A DNA stretch of 64,000 nucleotides from Agrypnia vestita (GCA_016648135.1 JADDOH010003988.1:1-64000); one strand, 5' to 3'. Positions 1-10,144 are shown, counted from the first letter of the stretch. Notes: generated by a model from the sequence alone, not told the origin. A program made the numbers and translations.

Positions 1-86
1 CGAAACCCGCGAATGACATAAGCATGCTCATAAATAAGCAAGTCTGTTCACACATGCTCCAAAGATACCCCTTCTCTATGGTGAAT

Positions 87-141
87 GACAGTGGCATGCT
101 TATAAATCAACCGGCGGTTGATTTTTGAGCATGCCACTGTC
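87..141. repeat. Imperfect palindrome of a foldback repeat
   Basis: Two 27-base arms (87-113 and 115-141) are complementary with two mismatches around a single-base centre. The arm end GACAGTGGCATGCT recurs in part at about 193-206 and related GCATGCTCA words occur through 1-250, so the first 250 bases look like overlapping pieces of one foldback repeat. No coding content is seen. Confidence 0.6.
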
Positions 142-250
142 TATTTTCTTTTTATTTCTATCAATGTGCGTACACACATGCCACTAATAAGCATGCCACT
201 GTCAAAGTCGATACTGCGCATGCTCACGTGCCACTAAATAAGCATGTGTA

Positions 251-610
251 TCAGACGCCTAACGTAACGTGAGTTCGGCCAAAGGAGACCCCGTATGTAT
301 TGTATGGTTTGGAAAATTGGTCTAGTTTTATAGGAACAAGTAAAATTATAAAACTATATGGCAACTCTATGAAAAGTTGAAAGAAAGCAGAATGAGATGG
401 TATGGTCACGTCATGCGTAGTGATGAAGACTTCTAGGTGAGAAGAGCACTGACCATCCCAACTAAACCGAGCAACATGGTGGAAGACATTGAGAGGAAGC
501 TGGCAGCACATATGTTCCCATTGTGACAACCCAGGACAGAAGATCTTGGCGCCTTCATACAAGGAGGCCCAACCCTGGATGAACCGGGATAGAGGGGCAG
601 GGAGAAAAAG
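251..610 (+). pseudogene. LINE 3'-end relics (two C-terminal tails)
   Basis: The plus strand at 383-433 reads ESRMRWYGHVMRSDEDF and then stops. This is the RWxGHVxR motif found near the C-terminus of many arthropod non-LTR retrotransposon reverse transcriptases. A second tail-like piece at 535-579 reads DRRSWRLHTRRPNPG, resembling the DRxxWRxLxRRADP ending of other LINEs. Both are short, in different frames and lack the catalytic domain. They are dead 5'-truncated copies. The open frame on the opposite strand (251-628) is a shadow of this sequence. Confidence 0.55.
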
Positions 611-985
611 ATACGGCAACTCTATCACAGAACATATTTATTATAATTTTAGCTTTCCATAGTGCTAACAATCTTCCTGTAGTTTGAGAACATTTTTCTG
701 ATATTCAGATGTCTAAGGAAGAAATTTGGTATTTTTGATCGGTTTCTCTGATCAATATTGATAATCAAATCAGAAAACTATTTCAAGAATGCACAGAATT
801 CTGAGAATCGTACTATACGACTAATAAATTGAATGCCGATAAAAGTTCGTTTATGGAAGGTTAGGTTTCACTATTAAATATAATTGAATACCTTACTATC
901 GATAGATTGTACCTGTCACAGTTGCGTCCGTTATAAGTTTTTTATTAAATACGCATACAAATTTACTAAAAAAGGAACCACTCAT

Positions 986-1465
986 TTTTACTTCCTTTCT
1001 TTTAACTCGTGGCGTCTGCTTGCTTGCTTGCTTGCCGGCTTGCCGGGTGAAAAAAATTTGGATAGATTTTTAACCCTTTTCCCGTGATCCAATTGAGCTG
1101 AAACTTGGCAAGTAGACTCGTGGCGACGATCAAGAAGATCTAACAAATTTTCGTTAAAAAAATTAATAATTATAGTATAATTTTGGATTTTTAGAAATTT
1201 TATTGGTTTCTTCAAATTGGAATCATTAGAAAAGTTTGATTACTAGCATAGCGGCCCGATAACGTCGCGGAATATTTTCTAAATTTGAATTACTCCGTCT
1301 GTATACATAATAGGTACTTCACTACGAATGTCGAAAATCTAAATTGACTGACAAATATTTGAAGTGTCTTATCAAAACATTTGACATTTTAGAAATATAT
1401 TAAATTACTGTAAGTTTAGTGTTATGTTATATGTTTTAATTCGTCTTTAATTGTTGTTATATTTT
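986..1465. repeat. Copy 1 of an unclassified 480-bp dispersed repeat
   Basis: This stretch is a direct repeat of 14636-15117, with high identity along its whole length and small indels. It starts near ACTTCCTTTCTTTTAACTCG, contains a short GC-rich TTGC/CCGG-rich run (about 1015-1050), and ends at TTGTTGTTATATTTT. No transposase is visible, no long inverted termini were found, and I do not recognise the family. It is probably a non-autonomous element; the second copy sits inside a LINE, which supports mobility. Confidence 0.65.
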
Positions 1466-1559
1466 TGTTATACTTTTTTTCTTTCATCACTTACCATATA
1501 TATTAATTTTCTTTATCATCCTCTCCTAAGATGACCAAACTATCTCTGCGATCTTTTTG

Positions 1560-2048
1560 ATTCTATCGATTCGGATCCCTTTCAGCGGCAATTTTTAACT
1601 AGACAAATAGCCAAAAATCACACCAAGCCAACTAGAGAGAGTAGGGTGCCTGACAAACCCGGGCAATGCTATGTTTGGCCAAGAAACCTGAATGAGATGC
1701 AAATAATTGGCGAGTGAATTATTGTGATGGAGATGCCAATGGTAGCAGCTTCAGCTTAAGTCCTCATTCAAAATTTAATGTACCGATCCAATGCTCACAC
1801 CCACTTCGTTTGCAAGTTCTCGAATTGTGGTACAACGATCCTGCATGACAAAATTCCGCACTATGATCAAGCACATTGAGGGCCTACTGGAACGCGGTGT
1901 GCTGTCCACTGATGTTCTTCCAACTTCGAAGCGGTTATATCGCCCGTTTATCCGTTTCATGTTAGATATTGCGGATGGTTTCCATGTGGGTATCGCCCAG
2001 CTTTTGCAAATATTTAATGAAATATCGGTGCTCAATTCGTTCTGTCAT
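1560..2048 (-). pseudogene. mariner transposase relic with internal deletion
   Basis: The minus strand opens at 2048 with MTERIEHRYF and KLGDTHMETIR, then shifts frame and continues as NRFEVGRTSVDS, PRSSRPS and TIRELANEVGVSIGSVH. This is the N-terminal helix-turn-helix region of a mariner transposase. Further along, at about 1590-1690, another frame reads AKHSIARVCQAPYSL then LAWCDFWLF, matching the QPPYSPDLAPCDFWLF block that ends the DD34D catalytic core. The middle of the catalytic domain between these parts is missing (roughly 1690-1775 joins them). Frameshifts and the deletion make it inactive. Confidence 0.75.
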
Positions 2049-2109
2049 TTCACAACAATTGACAATCCGACGGGCACTAACTTTATTTTGTCACTGATAG
2101 GCTGATAGC

Positions 2110-3020
2110 AATCGACTGACCCTTTTTGCGGCAGGAAAAGTTTCACGCACGCGCATGAATGTCCTCTACATATTATCTCCACCAAAGGAACTGTAGCTCC
2201 ACAATTGAGGGCTTGCCCCGGACCCGTAGTGTACCTGCAATCGGGTGAAACAGACGCCGAAGCACATCCTCTGGAGCTGTATTTTATTGAGGGATACGAG
2301 AGAGGAAATGGTAGAAGAGTAGGAAGTAGCAGATCAGAGCTCTATATTGAAGTCCGATCTGTTAAGCTGCGCTAGGAACCTGGAAATGTTCAGGGCGTTT
2401 CTGCGGATGTGGGTCTTCAGGTGGGGGATACTTCGGCAGTTAGTAGGTATTGATTAATTTTTTCATCTTTTTCTGTTCTTGGATCATGTATGTGCTGGCC
2501 GTGGTGCGTGTGTGCCAACAAAAAGTTCATGTTTTTTTGTACTTACTTACTTTTGAGTTGTCTTTTTTCTTATTCCCTCAAATGTCCCGGCATGTTTGCT
2601 CCCTATTTGTATAATCCTGTGTATCCTTTGTTTCCTACATATTTTTTTCTATGTATTTCCGACGTATTTTGTATTTATATATCATATTACAATTATTTTA
2701 TGCTTACTGTATTTAAATATATACGTGTAAATAAATATATAAATATGTACGTGTCCTATGTTTTTATATAACTTTTGGATGGCAGCCTTGCGGCCCAGCT
2801 CTGCTTTTCAACGCTGGGTTGCGCAGTTGCCTTTAGCATTTAAAGATTCCAACCGAATGAGTAAGACTGTTTTCTACGGTTTATAAAATGGTCCCGGTCA
2901 AGCGGTGGGTCTGCCCTCATTGTGCTGTAGTTCATCTGTTTGGGCGGAAAATATTAAGGATCGATATCATTTAAACGGTGGTGTATTCCTGAGCAACCGC
3001 ATTTAGTCTGCTTTCATTTT
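2110..3020. other. Unannotated stretch, mostly non-coding
   Basis: At 2180-2380 a GC-richer segment has one open plus-strand frame of about 65 codons (for example GPVVYLQSGETDAEAHPLEL) that I do not recognise; it may be part of a LINE untranslated region. The rest to 3020 is T-rich sequence with no motif I can support. Confidence 0.3.
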
Positions 3021-3027
3021 TTTAGGG

Positions 3028-3126
3028 ATTCTAGTCTTCATGTGTATTGGCAGATGCCAATACACATGAAGACTAGAATTGTTGCAGTTGTATTATATTA
3101 GATAATATAATACAACTGCAACAATT
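3028..3126. repeat. Two abutting perfect hairpins with 24-bp arms
   Basis: The first hairpin has perfect arms 3028-3051 and 3056-3079 with the 4-base loop AGAT. The second has perfect arms 3077-3100 and 3103-3126 with a 2-base loop. They overlap by three bases, so two independent long palindromes sit directly side by side. No TIR or transposase is evident. As RNA they would form two adjacent stems, as DNA two cruciforms. Confidence 0.85.
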
Positions 3127-3184
3127 GGTGTACTCTTGTAACAGGTTGACGGAGCGCAAAGTAACAACTTCAAGTCAAGCAGTC

Positions 3185-3450
3185 CCCTTGGATTAAATGT
3201 TCCTTTCCCGGCTTCCCGCTGGCGACTCCACCCCAGCTTCCAACACCAGCGGGGTTCAGCGCCGTCTTCTTATCGCCGGCTCTCGGCCGCGGCCGCAGGA
3301 AGGAAAGTGACCGATAAGTGTGCCGCGGCGGCCATCGGCCCAGATTCCTCCGCCGCCGTGTTTGCTTATGCAATTAGGCTCGCTGACGGTCAACCGCCAG
3401 CCCGCCGGACGTCCGCCGGAAGCGTGGCATCGACTAATCACACCGTCATC
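3185..3450. other. GC-rich, CpG-rich island in AT-rich DNA
   Basis: This stretch is clearly GC-rich with many CG dinucleotides (CCGCGGCGG, CGGCCGCGGCCG), in contrast to flanks dominated by A and T. Several overlapping open frames cross it, but all are low-complexity Ala/Pro/Arg/Ser-rich and none resembles a known protein. It could be a regulatory island, an exon or a piece of a GC-rich repeat; the sequence alone does not decide. Confidence 0.4.
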
Positions 3451-4059
3451 GGACACTTCCGTACGTCTACTTATGTGTCTTCTGAGATCAACTGTGTACC
3501 CACTTCTGTGATATGTCTTCATACTAGCGGGGCATTATTTATTTGTAATACCATTCCCGAAGTCACATTTTATAATAAAGATACAGTGAAGTGCTATCCA
3601 GCACAGAAAACGTACATATAAGTAATACAATAAAAATGAAATTAAATAATATAAAATAAATTATAATATAAATCAACAAACTAAATAAAAGTTTAACATA
3701 TTCAAAATAAGATAAAGTAAATTACATAAATTGTAAACATACTTATTTTTATAAAACTTCATAATCAACAAAAAAATCATAATCCAGGTAAAGAAAATAA
3801 ATAAATAAAATAAAAGGTAATATGACAAATTGAATAGTATACAAAAAAGAAGAGTATGTAAGTGAAAAACAAAAATATTATGGAATCATAAAAGAAATAA
3901 GAATGTAAAATAAGAGGAAACGTCTTTAAGAAAATGCACAAGCACTCCAATTGGAAAAAGAAAATAAAAGTACAACACAAACACGCAAAGGACTCGAAGA
4001 ATAAAAATGTCGAATTTACTTGAAAGCAACGATGCTGCGGTGGACCTGACATGTATCAA

Positions 4060-4275
4060 GAGTAGGCAATGAGTGAGTCCCGTAATCCGCCCAGAGCCCT
4101 CACATACAACTAACAGTATCGAAATTGAGAGAAAGGCCAAGTTGGAGGTGGACGTATAGTGTCAAAACTCAAAATAGACCTGCAAGGGGTAGGCTAGTGC
4201 CATATAGATTGGACCACAAAGACGATGATAAGAAATGGATGGTGTTTTATTATGATAGTCGTGCTACTGTAGAAG
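4060..4275 (+). repeat. LINE-like 3' relic related to 62150-62440
   Basis: One plus frame near 4180-4255 reads YRLDHKDDDKKWMVFYYDSR, which corresponds to YSKLEHDEDLKEWMVLFDRR at 62333-62392. Both are preceded by an ACCTGCAAG-G-GTAGGC-AGT word. This shows a shared dispersed repeat, probably the 3' part of a non-LTR element. Frames are broken in both copies. Confidence 0.45.
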
Positions 4276-4887
4276 AGGGGCATTATCCCTATTCCATCTA
4301 AACACATAATTCTATGTAATGAAAAATGTAGATAGACTACATCTGAGAGCGAGAAGACAAGCCTCAGTAACTACAGCCATAAATGGAAGACAACAATAAC
4401 GTACGATACCTAATGCTTTTAGATCTTGTGAAAACAAATTCATAATAATTTTATTCATCAATACCACTCGCTTGCCCCGCATTTAAAAAAAAAATGTAAT
4501 CAGGATTGCCCTGGACCAAACGGCCGGCCACAAAAAGTGTGTGTGCAAAGATAATAATTATTTGTCACAGATAAATATACAACATGGACAATTTTACAAA
4601 TGAGGCAATTGCTGTAGTATATGAACTTCGTTGCAAACACCCGCATCAATAAAAGCGGCAATTTTTAGAATTATTAAACCACAATTTAAATGTTATGGAG
4701 TGAGGAATCAAAACTCTCGTTAGATTAGGTATGATGACAGATTTTGAAATAAATTTCTATAACGTCTCCTATTACCGAAAATAACATTATTTCGATAATA
4801 AACTAAGTTTTTACACAAATAATTGCATTTTCATCTACCTATTTTTAATTTCGCGTGATAACGCCCGCAGGTGTCACGGCGTCTACA

Positions 4888-4971
4888 TGATGTCAAGCCT
4901 AAGTAAACATTGTATTGTGTCTATGAAAACAGTTCAAGAGACACGATAATGATTACTTAGGCGTGACGTCA
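4888..4971. repeat. MITE-like foldback, about 35-bp arms
   Basis: Arms 4888-4922 and 4937-4971 are inverted copies with a few mismatches. The outer word is TGATGTCAAGCCTAAGTAA against TTACTTAGGCGTGACGTCA. The internal loop is about 14 bases. Size and structure fit a miniature inverted-repeat element; no target duplication is clear. Confidence 0.55.
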
Positions 4972-5154
4972 TTCGCTCTGATCGATGTTTCAGTTAAAAT
5001 GGCGGATTGCAAAATTTAATACTTTTATTTTATTGAAAATCTTATTAATCTTAATGTGTATATTAAAACTGGATCATTTTTTAGTCCTTTCAAAATATTT
5101 TCATCCTTAAAATCTTTTTTTTTCATTCTTAATACTGTCACCATGCCTATTTAT

Positions 5155-5305
5155 TAAAAGTTCTTCTTTCGACAATTCTTCATAAATAAGAAGAATATTT
5201 TTTTCAATATCTGTTGTAATACGTGGAGGAGGATGTTCGGAACTTTCTTCTTCGCCTCTGGTCTCAGCTTTGCGCTTCTCACATCAGCCCTCACCGGATA
5301 ATTTT
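5155..5305. repeat. Dispersed repeat, pair of 58110-58245
   Basis: The segment around TTCTTCTTCGCCTCTGGTCT, CTCAGCTTTGCGCT and the preceding TTTCGACAATTCTTCATAAA matches 58110-58245 in order and spacing (TTTCTTTCGACAGTTCTCTG, then CAGCTTCTGGCCTCAGCTTT). Both copies are diverged and have no coding evidence. The family is not recognised. Confidence 0.5.
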
Positions 5306-5894
5306 TGTACAACAATAATGATAAAGTGATGCCATTATTACTTTTTTTATTATTCGGAATCAACATTTCGTCTTATTGCTAAGCCACAAGTTGTTAATTT
5401 TTTAATAAGGACAACTGTCAATCTGCCTTTACCGCCAAAGTCGGAACAGCCGGGTCATTTTATAATTCTTCCGTAGAAATGTACTGTTTCGGTTACACTT
5501 AGACTATAAAGTGTATACAGACTATTTGTACATAGACACTGACATTTGCCTAACAAAATAATGTCATAAGGCGACTATAGACGGAAGTTATCGACGAGCG
5601 CTCTTATACCTGCCGGACGAATATCCACTTTACAAGCTGCCATAACTAGGGAAATATTTAGAACTTCGCTCTATAATTTAACAAATATTTTCTTTGGAAG
5701 AAGAACTACGGATTAAAAAAAATGCGAAGATTTTCAACTTGAAAAGCAGATTCCCTCTTAAGGTGTATATTAAACTAGTATTTTACCGAAAAAAATATTG
5801 AAAATTTACTGATTTATGAATATTCCCATAGAACGCCTCCGCCATGACTGAAACTTTCCCGGGAGAAAGTTTGTTTGATACAAAAGGTCATGTA

Positions 5895-6205
5895 CTTACA
5901 TACTTTCTTACCACCTGGCCGGGGTAGGCAGAGAGGATAGACCGCCGCATTCCTCCTCATCCACCTCAGCTCGACGTCTGTTTAGGCTTAGGACCATCCC
6001 CCAGTTTCTGATTAATCTGGTCAAGCCACGTCTTCGGCGGTCGTCCTCTCTTTGTGGTGCCGTCAACACTTGCGTCATATATTTTTCTTACCATTCTTTC
6101 CTTAACATTCATTCCTTTTTTTCTATTAACTGTATTAAGATTAGTTTTACATTCTTTTCTAACATCTTCATTCTTCACTCTATCAAAAATGGATTTGCCA
6201 CACAT
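5895..6205 (-). pseudogene. LINE reverse transcriptase C-terminal relic
   Basis: The minus strand reads SIFDRVKNEDVRKECKTNLN, then a deletion, then NVKERMVRKIYDASVDGTTK and RGRPPKTWLDQINQ. The MVxKIYxASVxG and RGRPxKTWxDQI blocks are the same C-terminal tail seen intact at 60770-60870. The minus-strand 3' end, with CTGCCTACCCCGGCC-like words near 5920-5935, matches other copies. The RWFGHVxR block between the two parts is missing. Confidence 0.75.
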
Positions 6206-6312
6206 ACGTTATGTACTTGAAATATCTACAACGTAGCATATCTGACGGAGAAAAAACCTTTTTTTTGTAAATTTGGGAGTAATAAGAAAAAAATTAATCA
6301 AACTTTAATTAT

Positions 6313-6359
6313 GCAACTTAAATTATTATTAAAAAATTTAATAATAATTAAAGTTGCAT
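6313..6359. repeat. Hairpin with 23-bp arms
   Basis: The arm starting ATGCAACTT at 6313 and the inverted arm ending AAGTTGCAT at 6359 pair over 23 bases with one shifted mismatch and almost no loop. It lies in AT-rich DNA between the LINE relic and a hammerhead-family remnant. Confidence 0.7.
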
Positions 6360-6737
6360 CTCCGTCACGGCAGAGGAGCTCGATGGGAATATAAGTACAT
6401 GACGCGGTAATTTTTTTTTTTTAATTTTATAATTAATAATATATATACCTTATGAAATGCCAATAAAAAATCTAAATAATTTATCATTTCCTTGTAAAAA
6501 ACCACCCAATTTCTACCAAAATTTTAGGCCCCCAGGGTGCTGTAACCCGTAACCTCTTGAGATTATTTAAATAAATCAGTTTCGAAAAAAAATTTGCCCT
6601 CATCAGGGTGTTAAAAAAAACATCAAATTATTGTTTTGTTTTTAAGTTTATATACAATCATTATAATAATTCTTAAATTGTAAAAATCTTTGTGATATTT
6701 TCATTATATTTATTCGCTAAATTATTTTTAATGCTTC

Positions 6738-6835
6738 TGGTTTACGTCTTCTGGGCCGTGTTATACGATCTTTCTGATTGACGTTTCGGATCCAATTGCA
6801 GAGTTCATCATGAGGGCGGATATGATAAATTTATT
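6738..6835 (-). ncRNA. Degraded hammerhead-type ribozyme, GAAACGTC family
   Basis: On the minus strand the segment contains AUGAUGA, a weak stem II around UGCAAUUGGAUCC, then GAAACGUC. It aligns with the better copies at 22498-22652, 56126-56170 and 57721-57770 and shares the flank CTTCTGGTTTACG-TTCTGG with 57575-57600. The first core base (C3 to A) and the 5' side of stem II are damaged, so activity is unlikely. The element around it is probably a Penelope-like terminal repeat. Confidence 0.45.
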
Positions 6836-7412
6836 TTACTTTATTATTAATGCTCTTGAATTATCAAACCATGAATATCATTTCGTCGAAATGCCGTTCC
6901 ATGTTAAAACTTTAACATGATGGTTAGTTAACCAACACTTAAAAAGAGGAATTAATTTTACAACTATGTAACTTTATGAGCCCCGAAATTATTAAATTAA
7001 TTAAATTTATCTATTGAATTTATTATAAATACGTCTAACAACAAAGTATTTACAATAAAATACAAGTATACTTACGTGCATTACACATATATTATGATGA
7101 TACACTTTCAAGAATGAGAAAACTAACAATTCATAAATTCAACTGTACCTAAGTACTTTGTGTAGTATTTGTCATTAAACCCCTTACAAATTTACATAAA
7201 CTAAAAGAGTACTTTAGTGTGTCTCACTTTGTTTACATAAATACTATTTAAATTTATATTTTGGAATGAATCTTATAGTAAAATATTGGTTGTAGACGCG
7301 TTCTCGGTGTTCAATACAATCAATAGGCTGATAAATTATGCGGTGAATTTGGCCTCTTTATTGCAAAAAAAATTATATCGAATTCTCCGACACTCGCTTA
7401 TTGGATATTGGA

Positions 7413-7457
7413 TGGGATACTTATAATACTTATTGCTGAAGTATTATAAGTATCCCA
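7413..7457. repeat. Perfect hairpin, 19-bp arms
   Basis: Arms 7413-7431 and 7439-7457 are exact inverted copies (TGGGATACTTATAATACTT) around a 7-base loop. No associated gene is seen. Confidence 0.8.
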
Positions 7458-7747
7458 ATACACAAGTACCTAAATAGTATAGTATAAACAGACTACCTGA
7501 ATTTGCTTTATTAGTGAGGAATTTGTATGCGAAGCATGTGAACTTCACCAACAAACATTGAAAAACTTTTGGTTTGTACTTTTCAACTCGGTAATAATTT
7601 CACTAAACACGAAAAAACGAGAAGTATATTATTAACTGCTCGAAGAATATTTTTTCTTCTTCTGTATGAAGGCTTGAACTTTGTGATGACATTATTATTA
7701 AAATAAAACACAAATTACTTTGTTTTCACCACTATATTAGATTAAAA

Positions 7748-7788
7748 AATCTACATGTTTCGAGAACAATGTTCTCTTCATCAGGATA
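7748..7788 (-). ncRNA. Hammerhead ribozyme motif, minus strand
   Basis: This is the exact mirror of 7795-7835 in the other arm of the inverted repeat: CTGATGA, the GAGAAC/GTTCTC stem II, GAA and the ACATGT stem III are all identical. The outer base of stem I differs (TATC against GATT), leaving three stem I pairs. It would be active only in a minus-strand transcript. Confidence 0.65.
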
Positions 7789-7794
7789 CACAAT

Positions 7795-7835
7795 AATCCT
7801 GATGAAGAGAACATTGTTCTCGAAACATGTAGATT
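7795..7835 (+). ncRNA. Hammerhead ribozyme motif, plus strand
   Basis: All core parts are present. Stem I is AATC (7795-7798) with GATT (7832-7835). CTGATGA is at 7799-7805. Stem II is GAGAAC-ATT-GTTCTC (7807-7821), with one extra A before it. GAA is at 7822-7824. Stem III is ACATGT (7825-7830), which is self-complementary, so it either makes a two-pair minimal stem with an AU loop or six pairs between two molecules. The expected cleavage base is A7831. Short self-complementary stem III is known for hammerheads of Penelope-like elements, which work best as dimers. Cleavage itself is inferred. Confidence 0.75.
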
Positions 7836-7924
7836 TTTTAATCTAATATAGTGGTGAAAACAAAGTAATTTGTGTTTTATTTTTATATTATTAAACTTAA
7901 TTAAATCGCCCCAATTCTTCTTCT

Positions 7925-8100
7925 TCTTTATCCATTTATGTCAGACTCGAAGTAGCCTCAATCAGGCTTGTAATGCATATCCACAAGTCTCGGGCCTGGA
8001 TGCTGGATGATGCTTCCGGGGTCCCCCCAGCCAGATGCACTGCATCCACCCACCACTGCAGTAACTCTTTCCAGTATTTTTTCGTTTTTATGTTGAGGCT
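7925..8100 (-). pseudogene. LINE tail-like fragment
   Basis: The minus strand reads WVDAVHLAGGTPEASSSIQA then RDLWICITSLIEAT, resembling the WxDAVxxAGxTPEDAxDRxxWR endings of RTE/R1-like elements with decayed codons. The reading frame stops soon after. Assignment is by motif resemblance only. Confidence 0.35.
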
Positions 8101-8530
8101 GGGATAATTTCCGCTGTGACCTAAGTATTGAAATAATCTTATGTGCTGTGGGCTGAAATTTTCATAACTACATTTGTTGCAGGATTGAGGTATTCTAAGA
8201 GGAAAATTATTCAGGCTGTTATTCACCAACAGCGATGACTAAGGACAGGAAATTCCAAATAAATTCCAAAACGGAAGAAAAGAAAGAGACCTCAAACAAC
8301 CTTTTGACCATCAGACTAACAATTAATTTTTGGATATACAACAGAGTTTGTTCGCAAAAGTAACAAGCACAAATAGACCATTTGATAAAGAACTGCTGAA
8401 TGGTATGTACCCCGTGGACCGTAAGGATCATCAAAGTCTCTTCCCTCCAAGAATTTATGAATATTAAAAGACCTGAATACATGCATGAAAAGATTTCTTA
8501 CTTACACATATTATGAAAATAAAAATAATT

Positions 8531-8674
8531 GTTTTTTAGTTCTACATTTCTAATTTTCATGACACGCGTTTCACCTTATGAAGGCATTATCAATCCCTCC
8601 GATAAGATAACTACCTCATAAGTCGAAACGTGTTTCATAAAAATTAAAAATGTAGAACTAAAAAACAAATATTT
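8531..8674. mobile_element. Inverted-repeat element with hammerhead-like motifs
   Basis: Arms of about 63 bases face each other with several mismatches; the outer word is TTTTTTAGTTCTACATTT. On the minus strand the left arm gives TTGATAA, then a stem II GCCTT-CAT-AAGGT, then GAAACGCGTGTC. The plus strand of the right arm keeps only CCGATAA and GTCGAAACGTGT. The core has U3 and A8 instead of C3 and G8. Stem I is poor. I infer a decayed Penelope-like terminus of a different family from 7795. Confidence 0.45.
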
Positions 8675-8804
8675 GTATATAATTTTAGAGTTTTATAAAC
8701 TACCTCCGAATTACTTTATTCGTGTTGCCAAACAGATCAACGAAAATCTCTTGTAATTAATTATAGAGATAATTAAAGGAACTTGAACAATAGTTTATAC
8801 TCTT

Positions 8805-8965
8805 CTACAAGATGGACTATAGAAAGATGGATAGACCAAATAAAGAAGTTAACTGGGTTCTCTTTGAATTGCTCGAGAGCGGAAGGAATGGCGACTTCAG
8901 ATGGAACGAGGTTCAGACAGATCAGAGTAATACGGCGCTCAGCATTAAGCACAAGATGAAAAAAG
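8805..8965 (+). pseudogene. LINE 3' tail relic
   Basis: The plus strand contains RWTIERWIDQIKKLTGFSLN followed by RAEGMATSDG, which resembles the RWxDDIxxxAG-x-W-xxARD endings of non-LTR retrotransposons. Only about 50 codons remain and the frame then fails. Confidence 0.45.
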
Positions 8966-9837
8966 AGAATATCTGATCACCAATAAAAATATAAACTAAC
9001 TTATCCTTTCTTAAATAAACTCAGCGGATATAAAACATATTCAACTATCCTCCAACAAGTCTTCCATCCACCCACTGCAGAATATGTTAACAAACGAGTG
9101 ATGATATAATCAAAGCACTCGCACCTTACTTCCATGATTTTAAAATTGGTTCATACATGGTGGTCATGTCATATAAATATTGATCCCTGATTTTATTATT
9201 TATCTTATATCATTATTTTTCTACTAGACCAAATTAATATTTATAATTATTCTATGAACTATAAGTATTAAAATCCTCTACAGTAAAATGGATTACGAAT
9301 TAGGTAGGAATTACATTTTAACAGTAAATATAATATTTTATGTATAGATTATATCGTTATTTTGATATTTACAGAACATTAAAACTACTAAATTAAATTT
9401 TTATAACTACGAAATTAAACACGCCATTTTTGTCTAAGTAATTTTATTGTAAATATTAGTTACTCAAATAAAACAAACAAGTATCGATTTACTAAATAAT
9501 AAATACATCTATAAATATATGATAACACCTTCCTGTTTGTAATTGTAATTGTAATTCAATTAAATAAAATTTATTCAATCGAATTATTTAACTTGAAAAT
9601 TATATAACTATACAATCATTTTCTTACGGATGTGTATTGCCCATAAAGTAATTGATAGGTATATTTATAATTAAGTATTTAATGCCTACCATATAGATTT
9701 TTAAAATTATACCTTTAATACTTAAATTATACCTTTAATAATTAGTTTTATTTGCCTTAACCGTAATGACTTACTAATTAAATGTATAGTTTAATGTTTT
9801 TTAATTATAATATTTAAACATTGCTCATCAACAATAT
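8966..9837. other. AT-rich stretch with no supported feature
   Basis: A and T dominate and no open frame, hairpin or known repeat motif stands out apart from the small direct duplication AATTATACCTTTAATA at about 9705-9740. Confidence 0.5.
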
Positions 9838-9930
9838 GCCTGTCTCAATACAGATACTTCTAGTGAGACAGGCACAGTCTAACCATTTTTTTTATATTTA
9901 AATTAAATAAAAATAAACAAATAAACAAAA
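9838..9930 (+). repeat. 3'-end repeat with conserved stem-loop, copy 1
   Basis: The stem is GCCTGTCTC (9838-9846) against GAGACAGGC (9865-9873), nine perfect pairs, with the loop AATACAGATACTTCTAGT. It is followed by ACAGTCTAACCA and an A-rich TAAATAAA tail. Copies at 21622-21720 and 30538-30640 keep loop and tail. The layout of a structured hairpin before an A-rich tail suggests the 3' end of a retroelement read by its reverse transcriptase. Confidence 0.65.
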
Positions 9931-10144
9931 AAAATAAACTTTTGGAAAATATACCTCTTTCTTTCGCATGTCAAATAAATTTAATTACTTCATTGAATTT
10001 AATTTTGATTCAAAAACACCAACAATTATTAAAAATAAGTGCGACAAATAAAATGTAAATAATATTTACATGTAAATAACAAATATCCTAATTTCAAATA
10101 TCAGTCTCTCCGTAACTCTCTAGAATTAAGCTGGAATTACAACA

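Larger units (their letters stand above)
7625..7883. mobile_element. Penelope-like terminal region in inverted repeat
   Basis: Arms 7700-7787 and 7796-7883 are perfect 88-base inverted copies around an 8-base spacer. The left arm continues leftward to about 7625 as the reverse complement of 48360-48484, which lies just downstream of a Penelope-like endonuclease relic and a hammerhead. This links the inverted repeat to the ends of a Penelope-like element. Both arms carry a hammerhead motif, so transcription of either strand would yield one. Identity of the arms implies recent origin or gene conversion. Confidence 0.75.

Noticed and set aside
251..628. 125-codon minus-strand frame
   Set aside because: The plus strand of the same segment carries LINE motifs; the minus frame is a shadow.
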